Made by a program: the position numbers and the translations under genes. A stretch of 64,000 nt of DNA from assembly GCA_022009855.1 (NCBI GenBank), contig CP091727.1, positions 1,736,001-1,800,000 of the forward strand. The letters are read 5' to 3'. Under the pieces are notes generated by a model. The model saw only the letters and a program-made list of their open reading frames with translations, was not told where the DNA came from and made no database searches. The DNA is from Lentisphaeria bacterium (lineage in GTDB: Bacteria; Verrucomicrobiota; Lentisphaeria; Victivallales; Victivallaceae). This document shows, one piece after another, positions 47,540-55,769 of the stretch (position 1 is the stretch's first letter; the number at the start of each line of letters is the position of its first letter).

Positions 47540-47900
47540 CGCCGGACTTGCCACTTCCAACAACAAGCTGGATTTCGGCGATTACGCGTTGCAGGCGCTG
47601 ACCCGCGGGTACGTTACGAATAATCAGATTGAAGCCGCCCGTGTTGCGATCAACCGTCATCTGAAGCGTCGCGGCAAGGTTTGGATCCGCATGTTCCCCT
47701 TCCGCTCCTTCACCAAGAAGCCGCTGGAGGTCCGTATGGGCAAGGGAAAGGGCGCGGTGGAAGGCTGGGTCGCTCCGGTGCTTCCGGGCCGTGTGCTTTT
47801 CGAGGTTTCCGGGTGCAGCGAAGCGGTTGCGAAGGAAGCCATGAGTCGTGCGGCGAACAAGCTCTGCTTGCGCTGCAAATTCCTGTCGCGGGAAGGGTGA
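47487..47900 (+). CDS. rplP: 50S ribosomal protein L16
   Basis: 137 residues, intact. MPLMPKRVKYRKVQRGSNAG, RGKVWIRMFPFRSFTKKPLE and GWVAPVLPGRVLFEVSG are L16 segments. It binds near the A site on 23S rRNA. ATG 47487 has CGGAGGAAC upstream, inside the end of rpsC. Confidence 0.95.
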   Translation: MPLMPKRVKYRKVQRGSNAGLATSNNKLDFGDYALQALTRGYVTNNQIEAARVAINRHLKRRGKVWIRMFPFRSFTKKPLEVRMGKGKGAVEGWVAPVLPGRVLFEVSGCSEAVAKEAMSRAANKLCLRCKFLSREG

Positions 47901-47904
47901 TGCG

Positions 47905-48111
47905 ATGAAGACGAAGGAAATCCGTGAATTGACCGATGCCGAGCTGGTGACGAAGGTCGCCGATCTGCAACGTGAGAAGTTGAACCTCAAGATTCAGTCC
48001 CGTACCGGCCAGCTTGAGAAGACTGCCAGGGTCCGCGAGATCCGTCGCGATATCGCGCGCCTCTACACCGAGCAGACCGCCAGGGCCGCCAAAGCCGAGG
48101 TGAAGGAATGA
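47905..48111 (+). CDS. rpmC: 50S ribosomal protein L29
   Basis: 68 residues, intact. MKTKEIRELTDAELVTKVAD and REKLNLKIQSRTGQLEKTAR give the two-helix hairpin of L29 at the tunnel exit. The start lies five bases after the rplP stop and its own stop overlaps the rpsQ start. Confidence 0.93.
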   Translation: MKTKEIRELTDAELVTKVADLQREKLNLKIQSRTGQLEKTARVREIRRDIARLYTEQTARAAKAEVKE

Positions 48112-48386
48112 GTGAAGCGAAAGTTGAAGTCCGGGGACACCGGAAGGAACGTGTCGGCGTGGTTGTGAGCAACGTTCAGGACAAGACCATCGTGGTCAAG
48201 GTGGATCGTCGCACGCCGCATCCGTTGTATCAGAAGATCGTCAAGGTCAGTAAGAAGTTCACCGCTCACGACGAGAACAACGAGGCGAAGAAGGGCGATT
48301 TCGTCCGGATCGTCGAGACCCGTCCGCTGAGCCGCACGAAGCGCTGGCGGCTGATAGAGATCATCCGCCCGGCGGTGCAGGAATAA
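48108..48386 (+). CDS. rpsQ: 30S ribosomal protein S17
   Basis: 92 residues, intact. RKERVGVVVSNVQDKTIVVK, RRTPHPLYQKIVKVSKKFTA and GDFVRIVETRPLSRTKRWRL are the OB-fold segments of S17. Confidence 0.95.
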   Translation: MSEAKVEVRGHRKERVGVVVSNVQDKTIVVKVDRRTPHPLYQKIVKVSKKFTAHDENNEAKKGDFVRIVETRPLSRTKRWRLIEIIRPAVQE

Positions 48387-48407
48387 CACCTTCAGGAGAA
48401 GTGAATC

Positions 48408-48773
48408 ATGATTCAGATGCAGAGTATTCTGGAGGTTGCCGACAATTCCGGGGCCAAGAAGGTGCTGACCATCACGGTTCTGGGGCAGGGCAAGAAGATT
48501 GCGCACGTTGGCGACATCATCAGCTGTGCCGTGGAAGAGGCGATTCCCGACGGGACGGTGAAGAAGGGGCAGGTCGTGAAGGCGGTGGTGGTCCGCACGT
48601 CGGCGAAGATTCGCCGTCCTGACGGTTCCTACCTGCGGTTCGACGACAACGCCGCGGTGCTCATCGACAAGGACAAGAACCCCATCGGGACCCGTATTTT
48701 CGGACCGGTGGCGCGTGAGTTGCGCGAGAAGGACTTCATGAAGATCATCTCGCTGGCGCCGGAGGTGCTGTAA
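48408..48773 (+). CDS. rplN: 50S ribosomal protein L14
   Basis: 121 residues, intact. MIQMQSILEVADNSGAKKVL, VVRTSAKIRRPDGSYLRFDD and GTRIFGPVARELREKDFMKI are standard L14 segments. AGGAG precedes the start. Confidence 0.97.
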   Translation: MIQMQSILEVADNSGAKKVLTITVLGQGKKIAHVGDIISCAVEEAIPDGTVKKGQVVKAVVVRTSAKIRRPDGSYLRFDDNAAVLIDKDKNPIGTRIFGPVARELREKDFMKIISLAPEVL

Positions 48774-48775
48774 TT

Positions 48776-49031
48776 ATGAAATACCATGTCAAAAAAGGCG
48801 ATAAGGTGCTGGTGAATTCCGGCAACTACAAAGGGCGAGGAGGCCACCATCAAGGCGGTCATCACCAAGAACGACCGGGTGGTGCTTGAATTCACGTCGA
48901 AGAAAGATCGCGCGATCGGCAAGCGGACGATCAAAAAGAGCAGGCTCAATCCGAACGGCGGACTGATCGAGCGTTCGGTATCGGTGCATGTTTCGAACGT
49001 CACTCCCGTTGCCGCGGAAAAGACGGAGTAA
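48776..49031 (+). CDS. rplX: 50S ribosomal protein L24 (frame break)
   Basis: About 84 residues. MKYHVKKGDKVLVNSGNYKG is the KOW motif; the rest reads EATIKAVITKNDRVVLEFTS, then the C-terminal ERSVSVHVSNVTPV. The break is one extra G at about 48832-48835. It begins two bases after the L14 stop and ends just before rplE. Short for L24 but complete. Confidence 0.88.
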
Positions 49032-49037
49032 AGTAAA

Positions 49038-49573
49038 ATGCCTGATATGAAGAAAAAATATATGGACGAAGTCCGCGGGGCGCTTCAGGCCAAGCTCGGT
49101 CTGAAGAACGTCATGCAGATTCCGAAGCTGGAGAAGATCGTGATCTCCACCGGCATCGGGACCAGTGCGGGCGCGATGCTTTCACCGAGGCGAAGAAGCA
49201 CCTCGGTGCGATGACCGGTCAGCTGCCGGTGATCACCAAGGCGCGCAAGAACGTTTCGAACTTCAAGCTGCGCGTGGGCATGCCGGTCGGCGTGATGGTC
49301 ACGCTGCGCGGCAGCCGGATGTATGAGTTCCTCGACCGCTTCGTGCACAATGCGCTGCCGCGTGTGCGCGACTTCCGCGGGATTCCGAAGAACGGTTTCG
49401 ACGGTGTGGGCAACTACAACCTCGGAATCAGCGACGTGTCGGTCTTCACCGAAGTCGACGCCGACAAGCTGAAGTATCCGCTCGGGGTGAACGTCACGAT
49501 TGTGACCACCGCGAAGGATGACGAGTCGGCCCGGGAGCTTCTGAAGATGATGGAAGTTCCGTTCGAGGATTAA
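49038..49573 (+). CDS. rplE: 50S ribosomal protein L5 (frame break)
   Basis: About 178 residues. Binds 5S rRNA. NVMQIPKLEKIVISTGIGTS, TGQLPVITKARKNVSNFKLR, GMPVGVMVTLRGSRMYEFLD and FPEVDADKLK-type C-terminus (FTEVDADKLKYPLGVNVTIV). The break is at about 49176 (one base missing; SAGRDAFTEAKKHLGAM restored). Confidence 0.94.
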
Positions 49574-49589
49574 GGAAAGGGATTGCATC

Positions 49590-49775
49590 ATGGCAAAACT
49601 CAGTTTGATGGTGAAGGCCGAACGCGGCAGCAAGTTCCCGGTGCGTAACTACACTCGTTGCAAGGCGTGCGGGCGTCCGCGTGCGTATATCGGCAAGTTC
49701 CAGCTCTGCCGTATCTGTTTCCGTGAACTGGCCTCGAAGGGGCAGATTCCGGGTGTGACCAAGGCGAGCTGGTAA
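49590..49775 (+). CDS. rpsN: 30S ribosomal protein S14, zinc type
   Basis: 61 residues, intact. The four zinc ligands are CKACGRPRAYIGKFQLCRIC, so this is the short, zinc-binding S14 and not the long zinc-free form. It ends GQIPGVTKASW. Confidence 0.96.
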   Translation: MAKLSLMVKAERGSKFPVRNYTRCKACGRPRAYIGKFQLCRICFRELASKGQIPGVTKASW

Positions 49776-49790
49776 GGGAGGAAGCGAAAG

Positions 49791-50186
49791 ATGAGTATGC
49801 AAGATCCGATTGCCGATATGCTTACCCGCATCCGCAACGCGGGGGCGGCGGGGCTGAAGCAGGTCGCGATGCCCGGTTCGCGTGAGAAGGCGGCGATTGC
49901 CGCGGTTCTCAAGTCGGAAGGGTACGTGAAGGATTTCGCGGTGGCCGAAGAGGGTGCCAAGCGTCGGCTGGTCATCGAGCTCAGGTATGTCGACGGCAAG
50001 CCGGTGATCGAAGGGCTGGAGCGCGTGAGCAAGCCCTCCTGCCGGGTGCATTGCGGCAGCCGGGAGATTCCCCGGGTCCGCAACGGTCTGGGCACGGTGG
50101 TGCTGACCACGCCGAAGGGGATCATGAGCGGTCGTCAGGCGGCGAAGGAAAACGTCGGCGGCGAAATTCTCTGCTACGTCTGGTAA
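49791..50186 (+). CDS. rpsH: 30S ribosomal protein S8
   Basis: 131 residues, intact. MSMQDPIADMLTRIRNAGAA, GLERVSKPSCRVHCGSREIP and TTPKGIMSGRQAAKENVGGE are typical; it ends ILCYVW as S8 does. Confidence 0.96.
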   Translation: MSMQDPIADMLTRIRNAGAAGLKQVAMPGSREKAAIAAVLKSEGYVKDFAVAEEGAKRRLVIELRYVDGKPVIEGLERVSKPSCRVHCGSREIPRVRNGLGTVVLTTPKGIMSGRQAAKENVGGEILCYVW

Positions 50187-50211
50187 CACAAAGAGTTAGG
50201 AACGATTCAAT

Positions 50212-50745
50212 ATGTCTCGTATAGGCAAGAAACCGATCGACATTCCTTCCGGTGTGAAGGTCAGTGTCGAAGGGGCCGAAGTGAAGGTGGAGGGCAAGAG
50301 CACGCTTTCGATGCCGCTTCCGCCGCACGTTTCGGTTGAAGTCAAGGACGGCAAGGTATATGTCCAGCAGGCCTCCGAAGACCGTCGCGCGAATGCGATG
50401 CACGGATTGACCCGGAGCCTGATCCAGAACATGGTGACCGGAGTGACTGCCGGGTTCCGCAAGGAGCTGGCGATTGTCGGTGTCGGTTACAAGGCGCAGC
50501 TGGCCGGTTCGAAGCTGACGCTGACGCTGGGATTTTCGCATCCGATTGTGTTCGAGGTGCCGCAGGGTGTGAAGCTCACGGTGACTCCGGACAACAAGAT
50601 GGTCATCGAGGGCAGCGACAAGCAGCTGGTCGGTGAGACCGCGGCCCGGATCCGCCGGTTCCGTCCGCCGGAACCCTACAAGGGCAAGGGCATTCGTTAC
50701 GTTGACGAGCGCATCGTCCTCAAGGAAGGCAAGTCCGTGGGTTGA
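50212..50745 (+). CDS. rplF: 50S ribosomal protein L6
   Basis: 177 residues, intact. MSRIGKKPIDIPSGVKVSVE, MVTGVTAGFRKELAIVGVGY and RRFRPPEPYKGKGIRYVDER are typical two-domain L6 segments. Confidence 0.97.
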   Translation: MSRIGKKPIDIPSGVKVSVEGAEVKVEGKSTLSMPLPPHVSVEVKDGKVYVQQASEDRRANAMHGLTRSLIQNMVTGVTAGFRKELAIVGVGYKAQLAGSKLTLTLGFSHPIVFEVPQGVKLTVTPDNKMVIEGSDKQLVGETAARIRRFRPPEPYKGKGIRYVDERIVLKEGKSVG

Positions 50746-50770
50746 TCCCGGAGCTTAAGGAGCTGATAAA

Positions 50771-51134
50771 ATGGCTGTTATCAATCGGAAAGCACAACGT
50801 GTGCGCCGGCACATCCGGATTCGCAAAGAAAGTTTCCGGCACGGCTGAGCGCCCGAGATTCTGCGTCAGTGTCACGACCAATCACATCTACTGTCAGTTC
50901 ATTGACGATGTGAACGGGCGCACGCTGGCGAGCACTTCGAGCCTGGATGCGAAATTCAAGGCCGAGAATGCCCGTCCGAACATGGCGGGTGCGGCGCTGC
51001 TGGGGAAACTGGCGGCGGAGGCGGCTAAGGCGGTCAATGTTACGGAAGTGGTCTTCGACCGGTCTGGCTACAAGTACCATGGCCGCGTGAAGGCGATCGC
51101 CGAGGCGGCCCGCGAAAACGGACTCAAGTTCTAA
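50771..51134 (+). CDS. rplR: 50S ribosomal protein L18 (frame break)
   Basis: About 121 residues. MAVINRKAQRVRRHIRIRKK then KVSGTAERPRFCVSV, LLGKLAAEAAKAVNVTEVVF and YHGRVKAIAEAARENGLKF. It binds 5S rRNA with L5. The break is at about 50826 in AAAGAAA (one extra base or two missing). ATG 50771 has AAGGAG upstream. Confidence 0.93.
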
Positions 51135-51145
51135 GGGAGCGTTCC

Positions 51146-51673
51146 ATGGCTAAACGTGAAAATTTCAATGAGCCGGTGCAGAGCGAATTTGACGAGAGCG
51201 TCATTTCGATCAACCGGAGTGCCAAAGTGGTCAAAGGCGGCAAGAACTTCAGTTTCGGCGCCCTGGTTGTGGTCGGCGACCACAACGGTCGGGTCGGCTA
51301 CGGCTACGGCAAGGCCAATGAAGTCTCCGACGCCATTCGCAAGGGCGGCGAGGCGGCCCGTCGGAATCTGATGAAGGTGCCGATGCACGGGGATACGCTT
51401 CCGCACGAGATCGAGGTGAAGTTCGGCGGGGCGCGGGTTCTGCTGCGTCCGGCCAGCTCCGGTACCGGTCTGATTGCCGGCGGCGCGGTTCGTGCGATTC
51501 TCGAACTTGCCGGAGTGAAGGACGTGCTGGCGAAGTCGCTCGGCGCGGCCAATGCCGCCAATGTGGCGAAGGCGACCTTCAAGGCGCTTTCGCAGCTCTC
51601 GACCCGGGAAGAGGTCTATGAGCGCCGCGGGCTTGAACTGCCGAAGGCTGCTCCGGCTGCGGAAACCAACTAA
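51146..51673 (+). CDS. rpsE: 30S ribosomal protein S5
   Basis: 175 residues, intact. VVKGGKNFSFGALVVVGDHN, GKANEVSDAIRKGGEAARRN and RPASSGTGLIAGGAVRAILE are S5 segments, the protein of the decoding-site accuracy region. L30 (rpmD), which normally follows, is absent. Confidence 0.97.
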   Translation: MAKRENFNEPVQSEFDESVISINRSAKVVKGGKNFSFGALVVVGDHNGRVGYGYGKANEVSDAIRKGGEAARRNLMKVPMHGDTLPHEIEVKFGGARVLLRPASSGTGLIAGGAVRAILELAGVKDVLAKSLGAANAANVAKATFKALSQLSTREEVYERRGLELPKAAPAAETN

Positions 51674-51697
51674 TCAACGAATGGGAATATCTGGATT

Positions 51698-52144
51698 ATG
51701 AAACTGCATGAACTCAGTCCGAATCCCGGCTCCCGGCAGCGGCGCAAGCGCGTCGGCCGCGGGGACAGCTCCGGTCTCGGCAAGACCGCCGGGCGCGGTG
51801 AGAAGGGGCAGAAGTCCCGTACCGGTTCGAAGGTCCGTCCCTTCTTCGAGGGCGGCCAGATTCCGCTGTTCCGGCGTCTGCCGAAGCGCGGCTTCAACCA
51901 CCCGGAGCACATCGAGTACGCGCTGGTCAACCTGAATATTCTGGAAGACAACTTTGCCGCGGGCGACGTGGTGGACACCGAGTCGCTCCGTGCGAAGAAA
52001 CTTCTCGGCAAGGCTGAGAAGATGATCAAGATTCTTGCCAACGGCGAGCTGACCAAGGCTCTCACCGTCAAGGCCGAGAAGTTCTCGGCGGCGGCGAAGG
52101 CCAAGATCGAGGCGGCCGGCGGGAAGGTCGAAGTGGTCGAGTAA
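51698..52144 (+). CDS. rplO: 50S ribosomal protein L15
   Basis: 148 residues, intact. MKLHELSPNPGSRQRRKRVG, GRGEKGQKSRTGSKVRPFFE and GGQIPLFRRLPKRGFNHPEH are typical of L15. It is followed after 22 bases by secY, as in the spc operon. Confidence 0.96.
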   Translation: MKLHELSPNPGSRQRRKRVGRGDSSGLGKTAGRGEKGQKSRTGSKVRPFFEGGQIPLFRRLPKRGFNHPEHIEYALVNLNILEDNFAAGDVVDTESLRAKKLLGKAEKMIKILANGELTKALTVKAEKFSAAAKAKIEAAGGKVEVVE

Positions 52145-52166
52145 CACCGGGAGAAACGGGTAGAAA

Positions 52167-53549
52167 ATGTTGACGGCATTTCTGAATACGCTGAAGGTCA
52201 AGGAGCTGCGCAATCGCCTGCTCTTCACGGCACTGATTATTGTGCTGGTGCGGTTTGCGAGCAACATCCCGTGCCCCGGAGTGGATCCGGCGGCGCTGGA
52301 GAAATTCATCACTGAAGTTACCGCCAACAGTACCAGCGGTGGGTTCATGGCATTGATCGACCTCTTCTCGGGCGGCGCGCTTGCGCACTTCGCTCTGGGA
52401 GCGCTGGGGATCATGCCGTACATCACCGCCTCGATCATCATTCAGCTTCTGGTCCCCGTGCTGCCGCAGCTCGAGAAGATGCAGCGCGAAGGCGAAACGG
52501 GGCGCCAGAAGATCAGTCAGTACACCCGTTATCTGACGATCATCGTCTGCGTGGTGCAGGGGGCGATGGTGGCGGTTGCGATGGTCAATCCGAGCAAGCT
52601 CGGGCTGCCCAATCCGAGTGAACCGCTCTTCATCGGTTCCAAGGCGGTGTTCATTCCGATCACGGTGCTGGTGATCACCTGCACGACGATGGTGTTCACC
52701 TGGCTCGGCGAGCAGATCACCGAGCGGGGCATCGGCAACGGTGTCTCGCTGATCATCACGATCAACATCGTTTCGCGGCTGCCGCATTCGGTGATCGAAC
52801 TCATCGACATGGCGATCAAGGGGCAGACGCCGGACGGCGGTACGTTCCGCCCGGTTCAGCTTCTGCTTCTGCTCGCGGTGTTCTGCGGAGTCACGGCGGC
52901 GACGATCCTGCTGTCGCAGGGGTATCGCCGGGTGCCGATCCAGATGGTGCGCAAGACGGTGGGCAAGCAGATGATGGGCGGTTCGACCTACATGCCGCTC
53001 AAGGTCAACTTCGCCAACGTCATGCCGATCATCTTCGCCGGAGCGCTGCTGATGCTGCCGGAATACTTCTTCCAGTACATGGCCGCGCGGGGCGATGCCA
53101 GTTCGATCTGGCTGAAGCTGGCGATGTTCTTCCGGCAGGACGGTGCGGGGTACATGGTCACCTACGGATTGCTGATTCTCGCCTTCAGTTTCTTCTGGGT
53201 GGCGAACCAGTTCAATCCGATTCAGATCGCCGACAATCTCAAGAAAGAGGGAGCGTACATTCCCGGCATCAGTCCCGGGCAGCCGACGGCCGATTTCCTT
53301 GACACGGCGATGACTCGGGTGACGGCGGGTGGCGCGGTCTTTCTGATGGCGCTGGCTCTCTTCCCGATGTTTCTCTACAACAGCTTCCGGATTCCGTTCA
53401 TGGTGGCGCAGTTCTTCGGCGGCACCAGTCTGCTGATCATGGTCGGCGTGGTGCTTGACACGATGAGTCAGCTGGAGTCCCATCTGACCATGCGTCATTA
53501 CGAAGGATTCCTCAAGAGCGGACGGTTGCGGAGCCGCAGCGGCAACTGA
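52167..53549 (+). CDS. secY: Preprotein translocase subunit SecY
   Basis: 460 residues, intact, with ten membrane helices. Family segments: LFSGGALAHFALGALGIMPY, ITASIIIQLLVPVLPQLEKM, and the C-terminal GGTSLLIMVGVVLDTMSQLE and SHLTMRHYEGFLKSGR. It forms the protein-conducting channel. The adk, map and infA genes that often follow are not here. Confidence 0.97.
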   Translation: MLTAFLNTLKVKELRNRLLFTALIIVLVRFASNIPCPGVDPAALEKFITEVTANSTSGGFMALIDLFSGGALAHFALGALGIMPYITASIIIQLLVPVLPQLEKMQREGETGRQKISQYTRYLTIIVCVVQGAMVAVAMVNPSKLGLPNPSEPLFIGSKAVFIPITVLVITCTTMVFTWLGEQITERGIGNGVSLIITINIVSRLPHSVIELIDMAIKGQTPDGGTFRPVQLLLLLAVFCGVTAATILLSQGYRRVPIQMVRKTVGKQMMGGSTYMPLKVNFANVMPIIFAGALLMLPEYFFQYMAARGDASSIWLKLAMFFRQDGAGYMVTYGLLILAFSFFWVANQFNPIQIADNLKKEGAYIPGISPGQPTADFLDTAMTRVTAGGAVFLMALALFPMFLYNSFRIPFMVAQFFGGTSLLIMVGVVLDTMSQLESHLTMRHYEGFLKSGRLRSRSGN

Positions 53550-53577
53550 CGCGCCGTTGGTCTTTGTTCGAACTTGT

Positions 53578-53616
53578 CGGACCGGTCCGGCTGGGCGTCC
53601 AGTCGAAGCCGGTCCG
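53578..53616 (+). terminator. Hairpin and T run between secY and cmk
   Basis: Stem CGGACCGG / CCGGTCCG (53578-53585, 53609-53616), an inner CTGG / CCAG stem in the loop, then TTTT (53617-53620). It can end the ribosomal transcript or attenuate it before cmk. Confidence 0.6.
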
Positions 53617-53637
53617 TTTTCATTCAGACGGATTACT

Positions 53638-54728
53638 ATGAGCAATGTGATTGCAATCGACGGACCGGCGGCGTCCGGAAAGAGCACGATTGCGAAGCGG
53701 CTGGCCGAGCGGTTTCGCATCGCCTATGTAAACACCGGGAGTCTCTACCGGGCGGTGGCGCTGGCTGCGGTGCGTGCGGGGGTGAAACTTGATTCCTTGA
53801 CGCCCGCGTTTCTTTCCACGTTGAAACTGGAGTACTGCCGGGATGATTCCGGGCGTTACGAGTTGAAACTGAATGGCGAATTTCCTGGCGCCGCCCTCCG
53901 GGCTCCTGAGATTGCCGACGGGGCGAGTCTGGTGGCGACTCAGCCGGCGGTGCGGAATTACCTGCTGGATGTTCAGCGCTCCTTTGCCGGGGCACGGAGG
54001 ATCGTCATGGAGGGGCGGGATATCGGAACGGTGATTTTCCCCGATGCGGAATTTAAGTTTTTTGTGACGGCTACTCCGGAGGAACGGGCGCGCCGCCGCC
54101 TTGCCCAGACCGGAGAGGTCGCCGACGGGGCGACGCTGGCGGAAGTGGCGCGGGCCATTGCGGAACGGGACCGGCAGGATTCCACGCGTGCGGTGGCTCC
54201 GCTGCGTCCGGCGCCGGATGCGGAAGTGATCGATACCACCGGTCTGACGATCGACGAAAACGTCGATCGGATTGCCGCGAAAATTGAAGAGAGAAGCAGG
54301 AGGAGAGGGAACATGTATCACGAGATGCAGTATCGGGTGCCCTATGCGGATACCGACCAGATGGGAGTTGTGTATTACGCGAATTACCTGGAGTATTTTG
54401 AGCGCAGTCGTACGGAGATGCTGCGTTCGGTCGGACTTCCTTACAGCGAGTTGGAGAAGCAGAACATCTTCCTGCCGGTTTCGGAGGCGCATTGCCGATA
54501 TCTTGCGCCGGCGCGTTACGACGATCTGTTGACCTTCCGTTCCCGGGTCAGCGAGATCAAGGGGTGCGCATGCGGGTGGAGTCCGAGGTGCGGCGCGGTG
54601 ACGAGCTGCTGGTCTCCGGATATGTGATTCTGGTCTGTGTCAATGCCGATCGGAAAGTTGTGCGCATGAGCCGGACTCTGATCGACGCCTGTCAAAGTTT
54701 TCTTGAAGCTCCGGAGAGTGTAAAATGA
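53638..54728 (+). CDS. cmk: Cytidylate kinase joined in frame to a YbgC-type thioesterase (frame break)
   Basis: Residues 1-225 are cytidylate kinase (P-loop IDGPAASGKSTIAKRL, YVNTGSLYRAVALAA, MEGRDIGTVIFPDAE, ERDRQDSTRAVAPLRPA), which phosphorylates CMP and dCMP. Without stop or linker the frame goes on to a hotdog thioesterase (about 226-362: PYADTDQMGVVYYANYLEYF with the catalytic Asp, LPVSEAHCRYLAPARYDD). AGGAGGAGAGG (54299-54309) precedes the thioesterase Met at 54313, as if it were a separate start. A break at about 54560 (G missing; EIKGVRMRVESEVRRGDE) affects the second part. True fusion or lost stop cannot be decided here. Confidence 0.8.
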
Positions 54729-55747
54729 GTGAATTTATCGATTTTTCGCAACTGTACCCTATGAAGTTCGCTCCGATCTACCAGGCGCGGATGTGGGGAG
54801 GAACCCAGATGAGCGAGGTGCTCGGCCGCGAGGTCCCGGCGTCGGAGGAGCCGATCGGGGAGTCGTGGGAGCTGGTGGATCGTCCTGACGAGCAGAGTGT
54901 GCTGCTCAATGGAGCGCTGGCGGGGCGGACTCTGCACGACCTGCTTGCCCACTACGGTCGTGAACTGGTCGGGCGGAAGGCGAAATCGGTGGAGCGCTTC
55001 CCGCTGCTGGTCAAGCTGATCGACGCGGGGGACCGGTTGTCGTTGCAGGTTCATCCGGATGAGGCTGCCTGCCGGGAGATCGGCAACGGCGCCGAACCGA
55101 AGACCGAGATGTGGTACATCATCGCCGCGCGGAAAGGGGCGCAGATTCTCGCCGGTCTCTCCGGCCGCGCGACCCGGCAGCAGCTGATGAGCCGGCTCGA
55201 TTCGCCGGATGTGGAAAATCTGCTTCAGGTCTATCCCTCCCAGCCGGGTGACGCCTACTTCATCACCTCCGGCACACTTCATGCGATCGGCGGCGGCAAT
55301 CTGATTCTGGAGATCCAGCAGAACAGCGACACCACCTACCGGGTGAGCGACTGGGGGCGGGTGGATGCGCACGGCCGTCCGCGGCAGCTGCATGTCGAAG
55401 CGGGAGTGCGTTCGATCAATTTCATGAACCGCACCTCTCCCCGGATCGTCGGCGTTTCCGGCACTGCGGGACACAACCGGAAATTCGATGTGGTCACGCT
55501 CTGCCCGTACTTCGCGGTCAGCGATCTGCGGCTGGTCGGCGTCTGGAACGACGATACGGCTCCCTCCGGGAGTTTCCACCTGATCAGCGCGATCAACGCG
55601 CCGGTCCGAATCGGCCGTCCCGACGACCGGGAACGGATGGTGGAAGTTGCCGCCGGGGAGACCGTTCTGGTCCCCGCCTGCTATGGCGCCTATGTGATTG
55701 AACCGGCCGCCGCGGGCGAATGCCGGGTAGTGAAGACCACGTTGTAA
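54725..55747 (+). CDS. manA: Mannose-6-phosphate isomerase, class I
   Basis: 340 residues, intact. Zinc-binding residues are seen in SLQVHPDEAAC, KTEMWYIIAA and in the C-terminal cupin half (DAYFITSGTLHAIGGGNLIL). It interconverts mannose-6-P and fructose-6-P, feeding mannose-derived sugars. ATG overlaps the thioesterase stop (ATGA). Confidence 0.9.
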   Translation: MSEFIDFSQLYPMKFAPIYQARMWGGTQMSEVLGREVPASEEPIGESWELVDRPDEQSVLLNGALAGRTLHDLLAHYGRELVGRKAKSVERFPLLVKLIDAGDRLSLQVHPDEAACREIGNGAEPKTEMWYIIAARKGAQILAGLSGRATRQQLMSRLDSPDVENLLQVYPSQPGDAYFITSGTLHAIGGGNLILEIQQNSDTTYRVSDWGRVDAHGRPRQLHVEAGVRSINFMNRTSPRIVGVSGTAGHNRKFDVVTLCPYFAVSDLRLVGVWNDDTAPSGSFHLISAINAPVRIGRPDDRERMVEVAAGETVLVPACYGAYVIEPAAAGECRVVKTTL

Positions 55748-55769
55748 AGTATTTTGAAACACGGATGTC

